A program made the translations under genes and the position numbers. This document shows, in pieces, positions 8,971 through 18,062 of a DNA stretch of 37,024 bases. The DNA is from Gilliamella sp. Choc5-1 (GTDB lineage: Bacteria > Pseudomonadota > Gammaproteobacteria > Enterobacterales > Orbaceae), in contig NZ_LZHH01000033.1 of assembly GCF_001690595.1 (NCBI RefSeq), positions 1 through 37,024 of the forward strand. The letters run 5' to 3'. Positions within the stretch are counted from its first letter, which is position 1. Every line of letters starts with the position of its first letter. The notes under the pieces were generated by a model that was not told the origin of the DNA, did no database searches, and saw only the letters and a list, made by a program, of their open reading frames with translations.

Positions 8971-9915
8971 ATGAAAATTAATCGAATTATTTTAGCACCC
9001 ATGGAAGGCGTACTTGATTATCAAGTAAGGCAAATACTAACCGAAATTAATTCATTTGATTATTGTGTGACTGAATTTGTTAGAGTGACGCATCACAAAT
9101 TATCTAATCGAACTTTTTACCGCCTTTGCCCTGAACTTTACCATAACGGAAAAACTCAATCAGGTACGCCTGTCCGTGTCCAAATTTTAGGACAATCACC
9201 CGAATGGATGGCAGAAAACGCCATAAAAGCCATTGAATTAGGATCTTACGGTATCGACATCAATTTTGGTTGCCCAGCCAAAACAGTGGTGGGCAGTCAC
9301 GGTGGTGCTTATTTATTACAATATCCCGAACAGATATTTGATATTGTCAGCCAAGTCAGGCAAGCAATAGGAAAATCACATCAATTATCGGTCAAAATTC
9401 GCTTAGGTTGGAATAACAAAACGCATTGTCACGACATTGCAAGCGCAATTGAACATGCAGGCGCTAATGAAATTGTTATTCACGGCAGAACCAAAGAAGA
9501 CGGCTACAAAGCCGAAAAAATAGACTGGCAAACAATTGGGCAAATCAAACAACAATTAAACATTCCCGTTATTGCCAATGGCGAAATTTTTACTATTGAA
9601 GATGCAAAAAATTGCATAAACCAAAGCCAAACTAACGACATTATGCTAGGGCGAGGCATTTTAACCATTCCCAATTTGGCCAACATGATTCAAGCTAAAC
9701 AACCTGCATTAAATTGGCAACAAGTAATGGCAATATTAATCCGCTATGCAACCGCATCAATTGATGACGTTAAACCTTTGTATCACTCTGCACGCATCAA
9801 ACAGTGGCTTGCCTACTTAAAACAGCACTATGCCGAGGCGTCAGAACTCTTACAAAGTATAAGGACATTCAAATCACAACAAGAAATTAGTCGTTTTTTA
9901 ACTAAGCATACCTAA
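8971..9915 (+). CDS. dusC: tRNA-dihydrouridine(16) synthase DusC
   Basis: This is an FMN- and NADPH-dependent enzyme that reduces uridine 16 in the D-loop of tRNAs. It has 314 aa, like E. coli DusC (315). It shows the TIM-barrel start ILAPMEGVLD, TEFVRV, the catalytic cysteine C101 in DINFGCPAKTV, and the FMN-phosphate motif IPVIANGEIF, then MLGRG. MEGVLD and the ARIKQWL segment point to DusC and not DusA or DusB. AGGG precedes the ATG. It is the second gene of a moeB-dusC pair. Confidence 0.94.
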   Translation: MKINRIILAPMEGVLDYQVRQILTEINSFDYCVTEFVRVTHHKLSNRTFYRLCPELYHNGKTQSGTPVRVQILGQSPEWMAENAIKAIELGSYGIDINFGCPAKTVVGSHGGAYLLQYPEQIFDIVSQVRQAIGKSHQLSVKIRLGWNNKTHCHDIASAIEHAGANEIVIHGRTKEDGYKAEKIDWQTIGQIKQQLNIPVIANGEIFTIEDAKNCINQSQTNDIMLGRGILTIPNLANMIQAKQPALNWQQVMAILIRYATASIDDVKPLYHSARIKQWLAYLKQHYAEASELLQSIRTFKSQQEISRFLTKHT

Positions 9916-10031
9916 AATAACAGCATTAAGACACAGCAAAATAGCAATGAATGTTCATTAGTTATCTTGATATAAGGGTATGAAATGAGCTTTTATAAAA
10001 GATACTCAAGAAATCATTGATTTTATGTTAT

Positions 10032-10056
10032 CCCTCTTTTTTTAAAGAAAAGAGGG
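10032..10056. terminator. Hairpin between dusC and the convergent membrane-protein gene
   Basis: CCCTCTTTT (10032-10040) and AAAAGAGGG (10048-10056) form a perfect 9-bp stem with a 7-base loop. It lies between two convergent genes, 26 bases beyond the stop of the minus-strand gene. The plus-strand tail is TAAATTTTG. It probably acts as a terminator, possibly for both directions. Confidence 0.55.
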
Positions 10057-10081
10057 TAAATTTTGTCACTGTGTGATTTTA

Positions 10082-10972
10082 TTATTTTTGTTTTAGAAAA
10101 TAGTGTTTAGTCACTTTATTAAGAATCAAACCAACTAGCATAATAAGCAATATCAATAAGAGCAAGCTACGACCAACACGAATCAGTGTATCGGCGTTAA
10201 TATAAAACCTTATTGGCATATGGTATATAGAGGCAAAATAAAGAATCACACAAATAAGAATCATTGTGGCAGATACAAAAATGCTTTTAATGAGCCGTTC
10301 TGATTGAATTTTATTAAAGGACTTTTTAAAACAGTTTTTAGACAAAAATAGCCCTAGCAGTATTGCGCCAATATACAAAAACTCTTGAAAGTAACTAGAG
10401 GTAATATCAAAAGCATTAGCAATTAACCAATATCCTTTAATCAAAACAAAACAAATAAACGTTGAAAATAAAATGAAGTGAATATTTCGGCTATTGGTTG
10501 CTGTAATTACAAATGGCTGTTTGCTTTTTATAAAGTATCTTTTGAAGAAATTTGTTAAATAGTAAATTAATAAGCTGTATAGCAAAACATAAAAAATGGC
10601 TGATGAGATAACGATTATTATTGGGAAAATAGGTGCCTGGTAGAAATAAATAATGATGCTTTGTTGAACAAATGCAGCAATTATCGAAAATATTATCATT
10701 ATAAAAATCAAGATTATTATATTGATTTTATTAACAATATGAATATTGGCATAATGAAGAGTAATCGACAACATCCCAAAGATCCATAATGCGTTTACCA
10801 ATCTATCTTGAAAAAAATAAAATGAAATATTAGAGAAGAATAACAAAAATGAGTCAAAAGAAAATCCGTAATAGTAATACTTAAATGCGAAACACATCGA
10901 AAAAAAACAACTCAATAAAAAATAAACTACACTACCTATAATAGGTAGTGTAAAGAAAGAAACGTTATTCAT
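10082..10972 (-). CDS. Unrecognised polytopic membrane protein
   Basis: I do not recognise this 296-aa protein. It is very hydrophobic, with roughly eight or nine predicted membrane segments (near residues 7-35, 57-77, 80-103, 110-142, 163-186, 194-212, 226-248 and 262-290), and is rich in Ile, Phe and Tyr. It ends with a short basic tail (KVTKHYFLKQK). No enzyme motif, Cys pair or charged membrane residue pattern suggests a function. AAGGAAAT upstream supports the ATG at 10972. A perfect hairpin lies within codons 8-15. It is downstream of murJ on the same strand, but 86 bases separate them in this order (murJ is read toward it from the right), so co-transcription cannot be tested from the sequence. 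Confidence 0.72.
   Translation of the reverse strand: MNNVSFFTLPIIGSVVYFLLSCFFSMCFAFKYYYYGFSFDSFLLFFSNISFYFFQDRLVNALWIFGMLSITLHYANIHIVNKINIIILIFIMIIFSIIAAFVQQSIIIYFYQAPIFPIIIVISSAIFYVLLYSLLIYYLTNFFKRYFIKSKQPFVITATNSRNIHFILFSTFICFVLIKGYWLIANAFDITSSYFQEFLYIGAILLGLFLSKNCFKKSFNKIQSERLIKSIFVSATMILICVILYFASIYHMPIRFYINADTLIRVGRSLLLLILLIMLVGLILNKVTKHYFLKQK
10929..10951 (-). promoter_or_regulatory. Perfect inverted repeat inside the first codons of the membrane protein
   Basis: ACACTACCTAT (10929-10939) and ATAGGTAGTGT (10941-10951) are perfect 11-base arms around one base. In the minus-strand mRNA this gives a 10-bp stem with a 3-base loop, spanning nucleotides 22 to 44 of the coding sequence. A stem so close to the start can slow or gate initiation. 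It could also be a DNA operator. Confidence 0.5.
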
Positions 10973-11058
10973 CCTATTTCCTTATTAGCTTTATAATTAA
11001 CTTTTTATTTTATTTTATATTTTTTTAAAATAAAATTGATCTTTATTCGTTTTTATTA

Positions 11059-12597
11059 TTAATCAATTCGTTTAATAAAGTGTTTTATCTTAAATCCCAT
11101 AGCAATCAATGCCGCAAAATAGATAATAATTCCAACTACGACCAATAAAAATAATCGCCCAATACGAGCCAACATTGAACCTGTTGACCAATCAGGTAAT
11201 AATTGTGAACCAAACCATAATGCCGTAGACATTAAAATTACCGCTATAATGATTTTGATTAAAAAACTATGCCAACCCGGCTGAGGTTGATAAAGTTGTT
11301 TTTTACGCAACTGCCAATACAATAACCCAGCATTAAAGCAAGCAGCTAAGCCAATGGATAATGATAGACCAGCGTGTTGTAATGGACCAATAAAAGCAAG
11401 GTTCATTAGCTGTGTTAAAATTAGTGTAATAATGCCAATTTTGACGGGCGTTTTTATGTCCTGACGTGAGTAAAAGGCTGGCGCTAAGACTTTAATCAAT
11501 ATCAATCCAAGTAGCCCTATAGAGTAAGCAACTAATGCTTGCTGTGTCATTAAGGTGTCATTTAATGTAAATTGCCCATATTCAAATAGTGTTGATATTA
11601 ATGGTCGCGAAATTACCCCTAATGCAATCGTGCTTGGTAAAGCCAATAAAAAGCAGAGGCGTAATCCCCAATCTAATAATTCTGAATATTGCTTGTGATC
11701 GCCTTTTGAAAAGCTTTTGGCTAACGATGGCAATAAAATAGTGCCCAGTGCCACACCTAGCACACCCGCAGGGAATTCCATTAATCGGTCGGCATAATAC
11801 ATCCAAGAAACCGATCCAGAAACAAGAAACGAGGCAAAAATTGTGTTAATAATTAAAGATATTTGCCCTACCGATACCCCTAAAATTGCAGGCCCCATCT
11901 GTTTTAATACCCTCCAAACACCGCTATCTTTTAAACTTATATGAGGCAGTACTAACATGCCAATCTTTTTTAAATAAGGCAGTTGATAGAGTAATTGCAA
12001 AATGCCACCAACACCTACCGATAACGCCAGTGCTAATACTGGTGGATTGAAGTAAGGCGTAAGAAAGAGTGTGAATATAATCATGCTGATATTCAGCAAG
12101 GTTGGTACAAATGCCGGTACTGAAAACCGATTCCAAGTATTTAATATCGCCCCAACCAATGAAGCTAGCGATATAAAAAAGATGTAAGGAAAGGTTATGC
12201 GCAGCATGGTGGTTGCCAGTTCAAACTTTTCAGTTGATTCTTGCATAAACCCTGGGGCAGTGAGCATGATAATAAAAGGTGCTGTGACAACACCAATTAA
12301 GGTGACAATTGCTAATACTAAGGTTAATAAACCCGCAATATAGGCAACAAATGTGCGAGTTGCTTCAATGCCTTGTTGGTTTTTATATTCGGCTAAAATT
12401 GGCACAAATGCTTGCGAAAATGCCCCTTCGGCAAAAATACGCCGTAGTAAGTTAGGAAGCTTAAAAGCAACAAAAAATGCATCAGTTGCCATACCTGCGC
12501 CAAAAAAACGTGCAATAATGGCGTCACGCACAAAACCTAATACACGTGAAACCATCGTCATTGAACTTACCGTGGCTAAAGATTTTAAAAGATTCAT
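11059..12597 (-). CDS. murJ: Lipid II flippase MurJ
   Basis: MurJ (MviN) is an inner-membrane MOP-superfamily transporter that moves lipid II from the cytoplasmic to the periplasmic face for peptidoglycan synthesis. The protein is 512 aa, as in E. coli, with about 14 membrane helices. Key residues of the central cavity are all present at their E. coli positions: R18 and R24 in [10 protein letters not shown]39 in [13 protein letters not shown], and R52 in [17 protein letters not shown]. The start at 12597 gives the standard [16 protein letters not shown]-terminus. Confidence 0.97.
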   Translation of the reverse strand: MNLLKSLATVSSMTMVSRVLGFVRDAIIARFFGAGMATDAFFVAFKLPNLLRRIFAEGAFSQAFVPILAEYKNQQGIEATRTFVAYIAGLLTLVLAIVTLIGVVTAPFIIMLTAPGFMQESTEKFELATTMLRITFPYIFFISLASLVGAILNTWNRFSVPAFVPTLLNISMIIFTLFLTPYFNPPVLALALSVGVGGILQLLYQLPYLKKIGMLVLPHISLKDSGVWRVLKQMGPAILGVSVGQISLIINTIFASFLVSGSVSWMYYADRLMEFPAGVLGVALGTILLPSLAKSFSKGDHKQYSELLDWGLRLCFLLALPSTIALGVISRPLISTLFEYGQFTLNDTLMTQQALVAYSIGLLGLILIKVLAPAFYSRQDIKTPVKIGIITLILTQLMNLAFIGPLQHAGLSLSIGLAACFNAGLLYWQLRKKQLYQPQPGWHSFLIKIIIAVILMSTALWFGSQLLPDWSTGSMLARIGRLFLLVVVGIIIYFAALIAMGFKIKHFIKRID

Positions 12598-12710
12598 ATC
12601 TGATTTATATACTATGTATACAACCTAAAAGTGATAATGGAGCATAGTCTACAAACTATTACTTTAAATCACCATGGTTTTTTCGATATTAAGTCGCAGT
12701 TTTTATGATG

Positions 12711-12731
12711 CCGCCAGTATCACACTGGCGG
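12711..12731 (-). terminator. GC-rich stem-loop after the citrate synthase gene
   Basis: CCGCCAGT (12711-12718) and ACTGGCGG (12724-12731) form a perfect 8-bp GC-rich stem with a 5-base loop, 9 bases beyond the citrate synthase stop. The sequence after it on the minus strand (CATCATAAAAAC) has no U-run. It may protect the 3' end of the acn-icd-citrate synthase message or mark a processed or Rho-dependent end. Confidence 0.5.
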
Positions 12732-12740
12732 ATATTAAGT

Positions 12741-14096
12741 TTAACGATCTTTTAATGGTGTAAACGGCATAACTTCACCAATATTTTTATAGGCTGGTCG
12801 AATAATTCGGCGATCATCAAAATTAAGTTCTTCAATTCGATGAGTACACCAACCAACAATACGTGACATTGCAAATAATGGTGTATAGACTTCTTTCGGC
12901 AAGCCAATCATGTCGTAAACAAAGCCTGAATAGAAATCAACATTAGCACAAACTTGTTTTTTTGTTCTGGCATTTTTTCTATTTAAAACAGCATGAATAG
13001 CTCTTTCTTCAAGCAAGTTTAAAAAATTATATTCTTTTTCTCGTCCTTTTTCTTTTGCCAGTTCATAGGCCATTTCTTTAAGTAATACTGCCCTAGGATC
13101 TGATACTGTATAAACCGCATGTCCAATACCATAAATTAGGCCTTTTTTATCAAATACATCTTTATTTAAAATACGTTGCAAATAGGCATCAATTTCATTT
13201 ATATCAGTCCAATTTTTAATTTCTTTAGCTAAGTGTTTAAGCATTCTGCCCACTTGTAAATTAGCACCACCATGCAATGGGCCTTTTAATGATCCAATAC
13301 CTGCTGCAATTGATGAGTAAGTATCGGTACCGGTGGAGCTTGTCACTCGCACTGTAAATGTTGAGTTATTTCCTCCACCATGCTCGGCATGGATGATCAT
13401 AGCTAAATCAAGTACTCGTACATCAAGTTCAGTATAGCCTCCTGATCCTTTCATCATATATAAAAAGTTTTCGGCAATCGAAAAGTTTTCATTAGGATGG
13501 CGGATATGTAGTGATTTACCTTTAGCACTGTGACTTAACATGTTATAAGCATAGGCAATAATGGCAGGGAATTTTGCAATCAGGTCTATTGATTGACGAA
13601 TTAAATTATCACGAGAAGTATCATCTGCTTTAGAATCATAAGTGTACATTTCAAGAACTGTGCGTGCTAAAATATTCATTACATCATGTCCTTCAAGCTC
13701 CATGATGGCAATTTTAGTTTGTTTTTCCAAAGCCATTGACTCAGAAAGTAATCTTGAAAAATCACTTAATTCTTCGGTATCAGGTAAATAACCTGATAAT
13801 AGCAAATAGATGGTTTCTTCAAATCCTGTTCGTTGCTCTTTTTGTGCATTATGCACAAGATCTTCAATATCAATACCTCGATATAATAATTTACCTGGAA
13901 TAGGCTTTAATGAACCGTTTTCTAAATATTCATAACCTAGCACATCGCCAATTTTTGTTAAACCAACTAGCACACCTGTGTGATCTGCATTACGCAATCC
14001 TCGTTTTACATTGAAGGTTTCAAATAATTGTGATTCAATTTTACAAGTATTTTTAATCGTTTCTGATAATTTATAAACTAAAAATTTTTCTTTCAT
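12741..14096 (-). CDS. gltA: Citrate synthase, non-enterobacterial (Bacteroidetes/Firmicutes-like) type
   Basis: This enzyme condenses oxaloacetate and acetyl-CoA to citrate. The catalytic triad is H275 (GPLHGGAN), H326 (GIGHAVYTVSDPRA) and D387 (NVDFYSGFVYDMIG). The substrate-side HAEHGGGNNSTF (236-247) and KGPLHGGANLQV are those of the Gram-positive/Bacteroidetes subfamily of about 450 aa, not of the 427-aa E. coli hexameric GltA. The long N-terminal region (KRGLRNADHTGVLVGLTKIGDVLGY) is also typical of that subfamily. It is the last gene of an acn-icd-citrate synthase operon, 18 bases after icd, with AGAGGGA as ribosome site. A 2-methylcitrate synthase activity cannot be excluded, but the neighbours favour citrate. 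Confidence 0.93.
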   Translation of the reverse strand: MKEKFLVYKLSETIKNTCKIESQLFETFNVKRGLRNADHTGVLVGLTKIGDVLGYEYLENGSLKPIPGKLLYRGIDIEDLVHNAQKEQRTGFEETIYLLLSGYLPDTEELSDFSRLLSESMALEKQTKIAIMELEGHDVMNILARTVLEMYTYDSKADDTSRDNLIRQSIDLIAKFPAIIAYAYNMLSHSAKGKSLHIRHPNENFSIAENFLYMMKGSGGYTELDVRVLDLAMIIHAEHGGGNNSTFTVRVTSSTGTDTYSSIAAGIGSLKGPLHGGANLQVGRMLKHLAKEIKNWTDINEIDAYLQRILNKDVFDKKGLIYGIGHAVYTVSDPRAVLLKEMAYELAKEKGREKEYNFLNLLEERAIHAVLNRKNARTKKQVCANVDFYSGFVYDMIGLPKEVYTPLFAMSRIVGWCTHRIEELNFDDRRIIRPAYKNIGEVMPFTPLKDR

Positions 14097-14114
14097 TTAT
14101 CATTCCCTCTTGTC

Positions 14115-15377
14115 TTATAAATTATCGATTACTGCTTGAGTAAATTCAGTAGTTGATAGTGATTTTCCATTTTGCATAAAACGAGCTAAATCAGCAGTCG
14201 CCTTGCCTTTCTGAAATAAGCTTTCCATTGCTTTAGTAATTAATTCTCCAACTTCGTGCCAACCAAGATAATCAAACATCATCACTCCTGATAGTAATAA
14301 TGATGATGGGTTTGCTTGATTTTGTCCTGCAATATCTGGCGCGGTACCGTGTGTAGCTTCAAAAATAGCATGTCCTGTCAAATAATTAATATTTGCACCT
14401 GGTGCAATACCAATACCCCCAACCATCGCCGCAAGTTGATCTGAGACATAATCGCCATTAAGATTTAGCGTTGCAACGACAGAATAGTCTTCTGGCTTTA
14501 ACAATGTATTTTGTAAAAAAGCATCACAAATCACATCTTTTATAATTAATTTTGAAGCGGATTTAGCATTCTGTAATGCTTTATCGGCTGCTACTTTTCC
14601 ATCTTTTTTTTGGATTATCATATATTGATTCATGGTAAAAACAGCATCAGCAAATTCTTTTTCTGCTAGCGCATATCCCCACTGTTTAAATCCACCTTCA
14701 GTAAATTTCATAATATTTCCTTTATGTACTAAAGTAACAGAAGGTAATTTATGATGAAGCGCATATTTAATTGCCGATCTAATTAAACGTTCAGACCCCT
14801 CAATTGAAACAGGTTTGACACCAAATGACGACGTTTTAGGAAAACGAACTTTATTAATGTTCATTTGTTGGGATAAAAATTGATAGAATTTTTCGGCTTC
14901 TGGTGTGCCTTGCAACCATTCAATACCCGCATAAATGTCCTCAGTATTTTCTCGAAAAATAGTCATGCTGACTTTTTCTGGATGTTTTATCGGTGATTCA
15001 ATACCTTTGAACCAACGAACAGGACGCAGGCAAACATAAAGATCTAATTCTTGACGAAGTGCAACATTAAGTGAACGGATCCCACCACCAACTGGTGTAG
15101 TCAATGGGCCTTTAATTCCAATACGATATTGTTTAAATGCATTCATGGTTTCTTCAGGTAACCATGAGCCATTTAAATTAAATGATTTTTCACCAGCAAG
15201 GACTTCTAGCCATTCAATGCTACGTTTACCTTGATAAACTTTTTCAATCGCTTTATCAAAGATCGTTCGAGCTGCATTCCAAACCTCTTTACCCACACCA
15301 TCACCTTCAATAAAAGGAATTATTGGGTGATTTGGGACAATTAATTGTCCATTTTCAATTGAAACCTGCTGATTCAT
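14115..15377 (-). CDS. icd: Isocitrate dehydrogenase with NAD-type coenzyme signature
   Basis: This enzyme oxidatively decarboxylates isocitrate to 2-oxoglutarate. Its 420 aa include the substrate residues in [22 protein letters not shown] (S102 corresponds to E. coli S113) and [15 protein letters not shown] small insertion before IIKDVI resembles Bacillus-type enzymes. At the coenzyme-specificity site E. coli has K344, Y345, V351 and Y391 for NADP. Here the aligned residues are D348, I349, A355 and A395 ([17 protein letters not shown], then ATADLARFM), the pattern of NAD-dependent enzymes; R399, aligned with R395, is kept. I therefore predict NAD preference, which is untested. It is the middle gene of the operon, with GGGGAAGG before its ATG. 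Confidence 0.93.
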   Translation of the reverse strand: MNQQVSIENGQLIVPNHPIIPFIEGDGVGKEVWNAARTIFDKAIEKVYQGKRSIEWLEVLAGEKSFNLNGSWLPEETMNAFKQYRIGIKGPLTTPVGGGIRSLNVALRQELDLYVCLRPVRWFKGIESPIKHPEKVSMTIFRENTEDIYAGIEWLQGTPEAEKFYQFLSQQMNINKVRFPKTSSFGVKPVSIEGSERLIRSAIKYALHHKLPSVTLVHKGNIMKFTEGGFKQWGYALAEKEFADAVFTMNQYMIIQKKDGKVAADKALQNAKSASKLIIKDVICDAFLQNTLLKPEDYSVVATLNLNGDYVSDQLAAMVGGIGIAPGANINYLTGHAIFEATHGTAPDIAGQNQANPSSLLLSGVMMFDYLGWHEVGELITKAMESLFQKGKATADLARFMQNGKSLSTTEFTQAVIDNL

Positions 15378-15400
15378 TTGTGCCTTCCCCTTATTTTTAG

Positions 15401-17665
15401 TTATTTAAATCCTTCTTTCAATTTATTTAAAGCGCTGCCCGCTTTAAACCATTCAATTTGAGATTGATTATAGGTGTGTGCAACAGCAAAAGAGTCTGTA
15501 CTTCCGTCACGATGGTGAAGTACTAGTGTTAGATCTTTGTCTGGTGCAAAATCTGTTAACCCGAGAATGCTAATTTTGTCATCTTCGCGAATTTTGTCAT
15601 AATCGTCTTTATTAACAAATGTTAAAGCTAACATTCCTTGTTTTTTAAGATTTGTTTCATGAATTCGGGCAAATGATTTAACTACTATGGCTTTAACATT
15701 TAAAAACCGAGGTTCCATTGCGGCATGTTCTCGTGATGAGCCTTCTCCATAATTTTCTTCAGCTACAACTATCGATCCCAAGCCTTGTGATTTTAGTTGA
15801 CGAGCTAACACAGGCACTTCAACATAATTGCCCGTTTGAGCATCTAAGACAGAATTATTTTTTTGATTAAAGGAGTTAACAGCACCAATCAACATATTAT
15901 TAGAAATATTATCTAGATGCCCTCGAAACTTTAACCATTTTCCCGCCATAGAAATATGATCGGTTGTGCATTTACCAGTTACCTTTATAAGTAGGGGATG
16001 AGCAATAATATCTTTTCCATCCCAAGGTGAAAAAGGAGAAAGCTGTTGAAGTCGTTCAGAGTGTTCTGAAATATGAACGTTGACCGAACGACCATCGGCA
16101 ATTGGTGCAATATAACCAGCATCATCCACAGCAAATCCTTGTTTAGGTAACTCATCACCTATTGGTTCAGATAATTTTACTTTTTGTCCTTTATCATTAA
16201 TCAAAGTATCAGTGAGCGGATTAAAGCTTAGTTTACCTGCAATTGATAATGCCGTTACAATTTCAGGTGAACATACAAATGCATAAGTATTTGGACTGCC
16301 ATCATTGCGTTTAGCAAAGTTACGATTAAAAGATGTCACAATAGAATTTTTGTGTTCATCAGCAACATCGTCACGGCGCCATTGACCAATACAAGGACCG
16401 CAGGCATTTGCCATAATAGCCGCTCCCGCCTGCTCAAAGTGACTTAAAATACCATCTCGTTTTGAGGTGTATTTCACTTGTTTTGATCCTGGGTTTATAA
16501 TTAATTTTGCTTTTATTTTCAAGCCTAATTGATTTGCATTATCAATTACAGATGCTGCACGCATCATATCTTCATAAGAAGAGTTAGTACATGAACCAAT
16601 CAACCCAACTTCCATATTATCAGGATAATTATGTGCTTTTACAGCAGCAGCTAGTTGTGAAATAGGATAAGCTAAATCAGGAGTAAATGGACCATTAACA
16701 TAAGGTTCTAATTCAGATAGGTTAATTTCTATTACTTGATCATAGTATTTTTCTGGCTGTGCTAAAACTGCTTCATCAGGATTGAAACAGTCTGTTAAAA
16801 GATTAGCTAAATCAACGACCTCTTGACGCCCTGTCATTGCTAAATAATCAGCGGACTTTTTACTATAAGGAAAGATTGATGTTGTTGCCCCAACTTCTGC
16901 TCCCATATTACAGATCGTTGCTTTCCCTGTTGCTGATAAAGTTGAAGTGCCTTCTCCAAAATATTCAATTACTGAATTAGTGCCACCTTTAACCGTTAAA
17001 ATACCTGCCAGTTTTAAAATAACATCTTTTGGTGATACCCAACCTGATAGTTTACCAATTAATTTTACACCAATAATTTTTGGCATTTTTAGTTCCCAAG
17101 GCATGCCGGCCATAACATCAACTGCATCGGCACCACCCACACCAATTGCGAGCATTGAAAGCCCTCCTGCATTTGGGGTGTGTGAATCAGTACCGATCAT
17201 CATACCGCCAGGAAAGGCATAATTTTCAAGCACAACTTGATGAATGATACCTGCATCAGGCTTCCAAAATCCAATACCATATTTATTCGATACATCACGT
17301 AAAAATTGATAGACTTCTTGGTTATTATTTTCAGCAATAATTAAATCATCATGAGCATTTTTATAGGCCTGAATAAGGTGATCACAATGTACTGTCGATG
17401 GCACAGCAACTCTGTTACGACCTGAATTCATTAGCTGTAAAAGAGCCATCTGTGCTGTTGCATCTTGCATAGCAACTCGATCGGGGGAAAAATTAACATA
17501 GTCTTCGCCCCGTTTATAATTCTTAAGTTGTTCACCTTCTGCTATGTGTGCATAAAGAATTTTTTCTGTCAAAGTTAATGGTTTCCCAATTTTTTGGCGA
17601 ACCTGATTAATCTTTTGTGGATAATTTTGGTAAATATGTTTAATTAAATCAATATCAAAAACCAT
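15401..17665 (-). CDS. acn: Aconitate hydratase, mitochondrial/Bacteroidetes type
   Basis: This enzyme interconverts citrate and isocitrate through aconitate with a 4Fe-4S cluster. The cluster cysteines are C359 ([11 protein letters not shown]), C422 and C425 ([11 protein letters not shown]). The substrate motifs [11 protein letters not shown] (90-100) and [13 protein letters not shown] (156-168), and the C-terminal swivel-domain motif [15 protein letters not shown], are present. The length of 754 aa matches the mitochondrial-type aconitases also found in Bacteroidetes, shorter than E. coli AcnA (891) and AcnB (865). GGAG lies before the ATG. It is the first gene of the operon, divergent from the AbgT-family transporter. 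Confidence 0.96.
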   Translation of the reverse strand: MVFDIDLIKHIYQNYPQKINQVRQKIGKPLTLTEKILYAHIAEGEQLKNYKRGEDYVNFSPDRVAMQDATAQMALLQLMNSGRNRVAVPSTVHCDHLIQAYKNAHDDLIIAENNNQEVYQFLRDVSNKYGIGFWKPDAGIIHQVVLENYAFPGGMMIGTDSHTPNAGGLSMLAIGVGGADAVDVMAGMPWELKMPKIIGVKLIGKLSGWVSPKDVILKLAGILTVKGGTNSVIEYFGEGTSTLSATGKATICNMGAEVGATTSIFPYSKKSADYLAMTGRQEVVDLANLLTDCFNPDEAVLAQPEKYYDQVIEINLSELEPYVNGPFTPDLAYPISQLAAAVKAHNYPDNMEVGLIGSCTNSSYEDMMRAASVIDNANQLGLKIKAKLIINPGSKQVKYTSKRDGILSHFEQAGAAIMANACGPCIGQWRRDDVADEHKNSIVTSFNRNFAKRNDGSPNTYAFVCSPEIVTALSIAGKLSFNPLTDTLINDKGQKVKLSEPIGDELPKQGFAVDDAGYIAPIADGRSVNVHISEHSERLQQLSPFSPWDGKDIIAHPLLIKVTGKCTTDHISMAGKWLKFRGHLDNISNNMLIGAVNSFNQKNNSVLDAQTGNYVEVPVLARQLKSQGLGSIVVAEENYGEGSSREHAAMEPRFLNVKAIVVKSFARIHETNLKKQGMLALTFVNKDDYDKIREDDKISILGLTDFAPDKDLTLVLHHRDGSTDSFAVAHTYNQSQIEWFKAGSALNKLKEGFK

Positions 17666-18062
17666 AGTTAAGCTCCTATTGCTTATATTATCGGTTTAAG
17701 CTTTACTTAAAATTAAATTGAATATTTATTCTTTTTTATGATTAAATATTCACACAATATACTAATAATTCCTTTATGCAATCTTGTATTAAGATCTTTT
17801 ATTAACCAATAATTTTTTGATATTAGTTGAAATCATATAGAGCAAGTATGATCGCTAATATAGTTTCTATACTAACGAAATATTAGACATTATGCTCATC
17901 AAAGAAAATTCAAAATTGAGTGATCGTATAAATAAAAATAATATAAAGTAGTTTTAAGTTAAAAAAGAGCTTAAATATAAAAACAACCAAAAGCCATGTT
18001 TGCCTGCATTATTAATCTATGCTAAATTGTTTTTTTCGAACAGTGTTTATACTAATTTTATT
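17666..18062. other. Divergent intergenic region (aconitase / AbgT transporter)
   Basis: These 397 very AT-rich bases must hold the promoters for the acn operon (minus) and the AbgT-pepT pair (plus). A TATACT at 18048-18053 resembles a -10, but it lies only 9 bases before the transporter ATG and would give an almost leaderless message. I see no clear FNR, ArcA, CRP or Fur site and no small gene. Confidence 0.45.

Noticed and set aside
12711-12731. Intrinsic terminator for the citrate synthase operon
   Set aside because: Stem is strong but no U-run follows on either strand, so it is listed as a 3' stem-loop with modest confidence, not as a canonical terminator.
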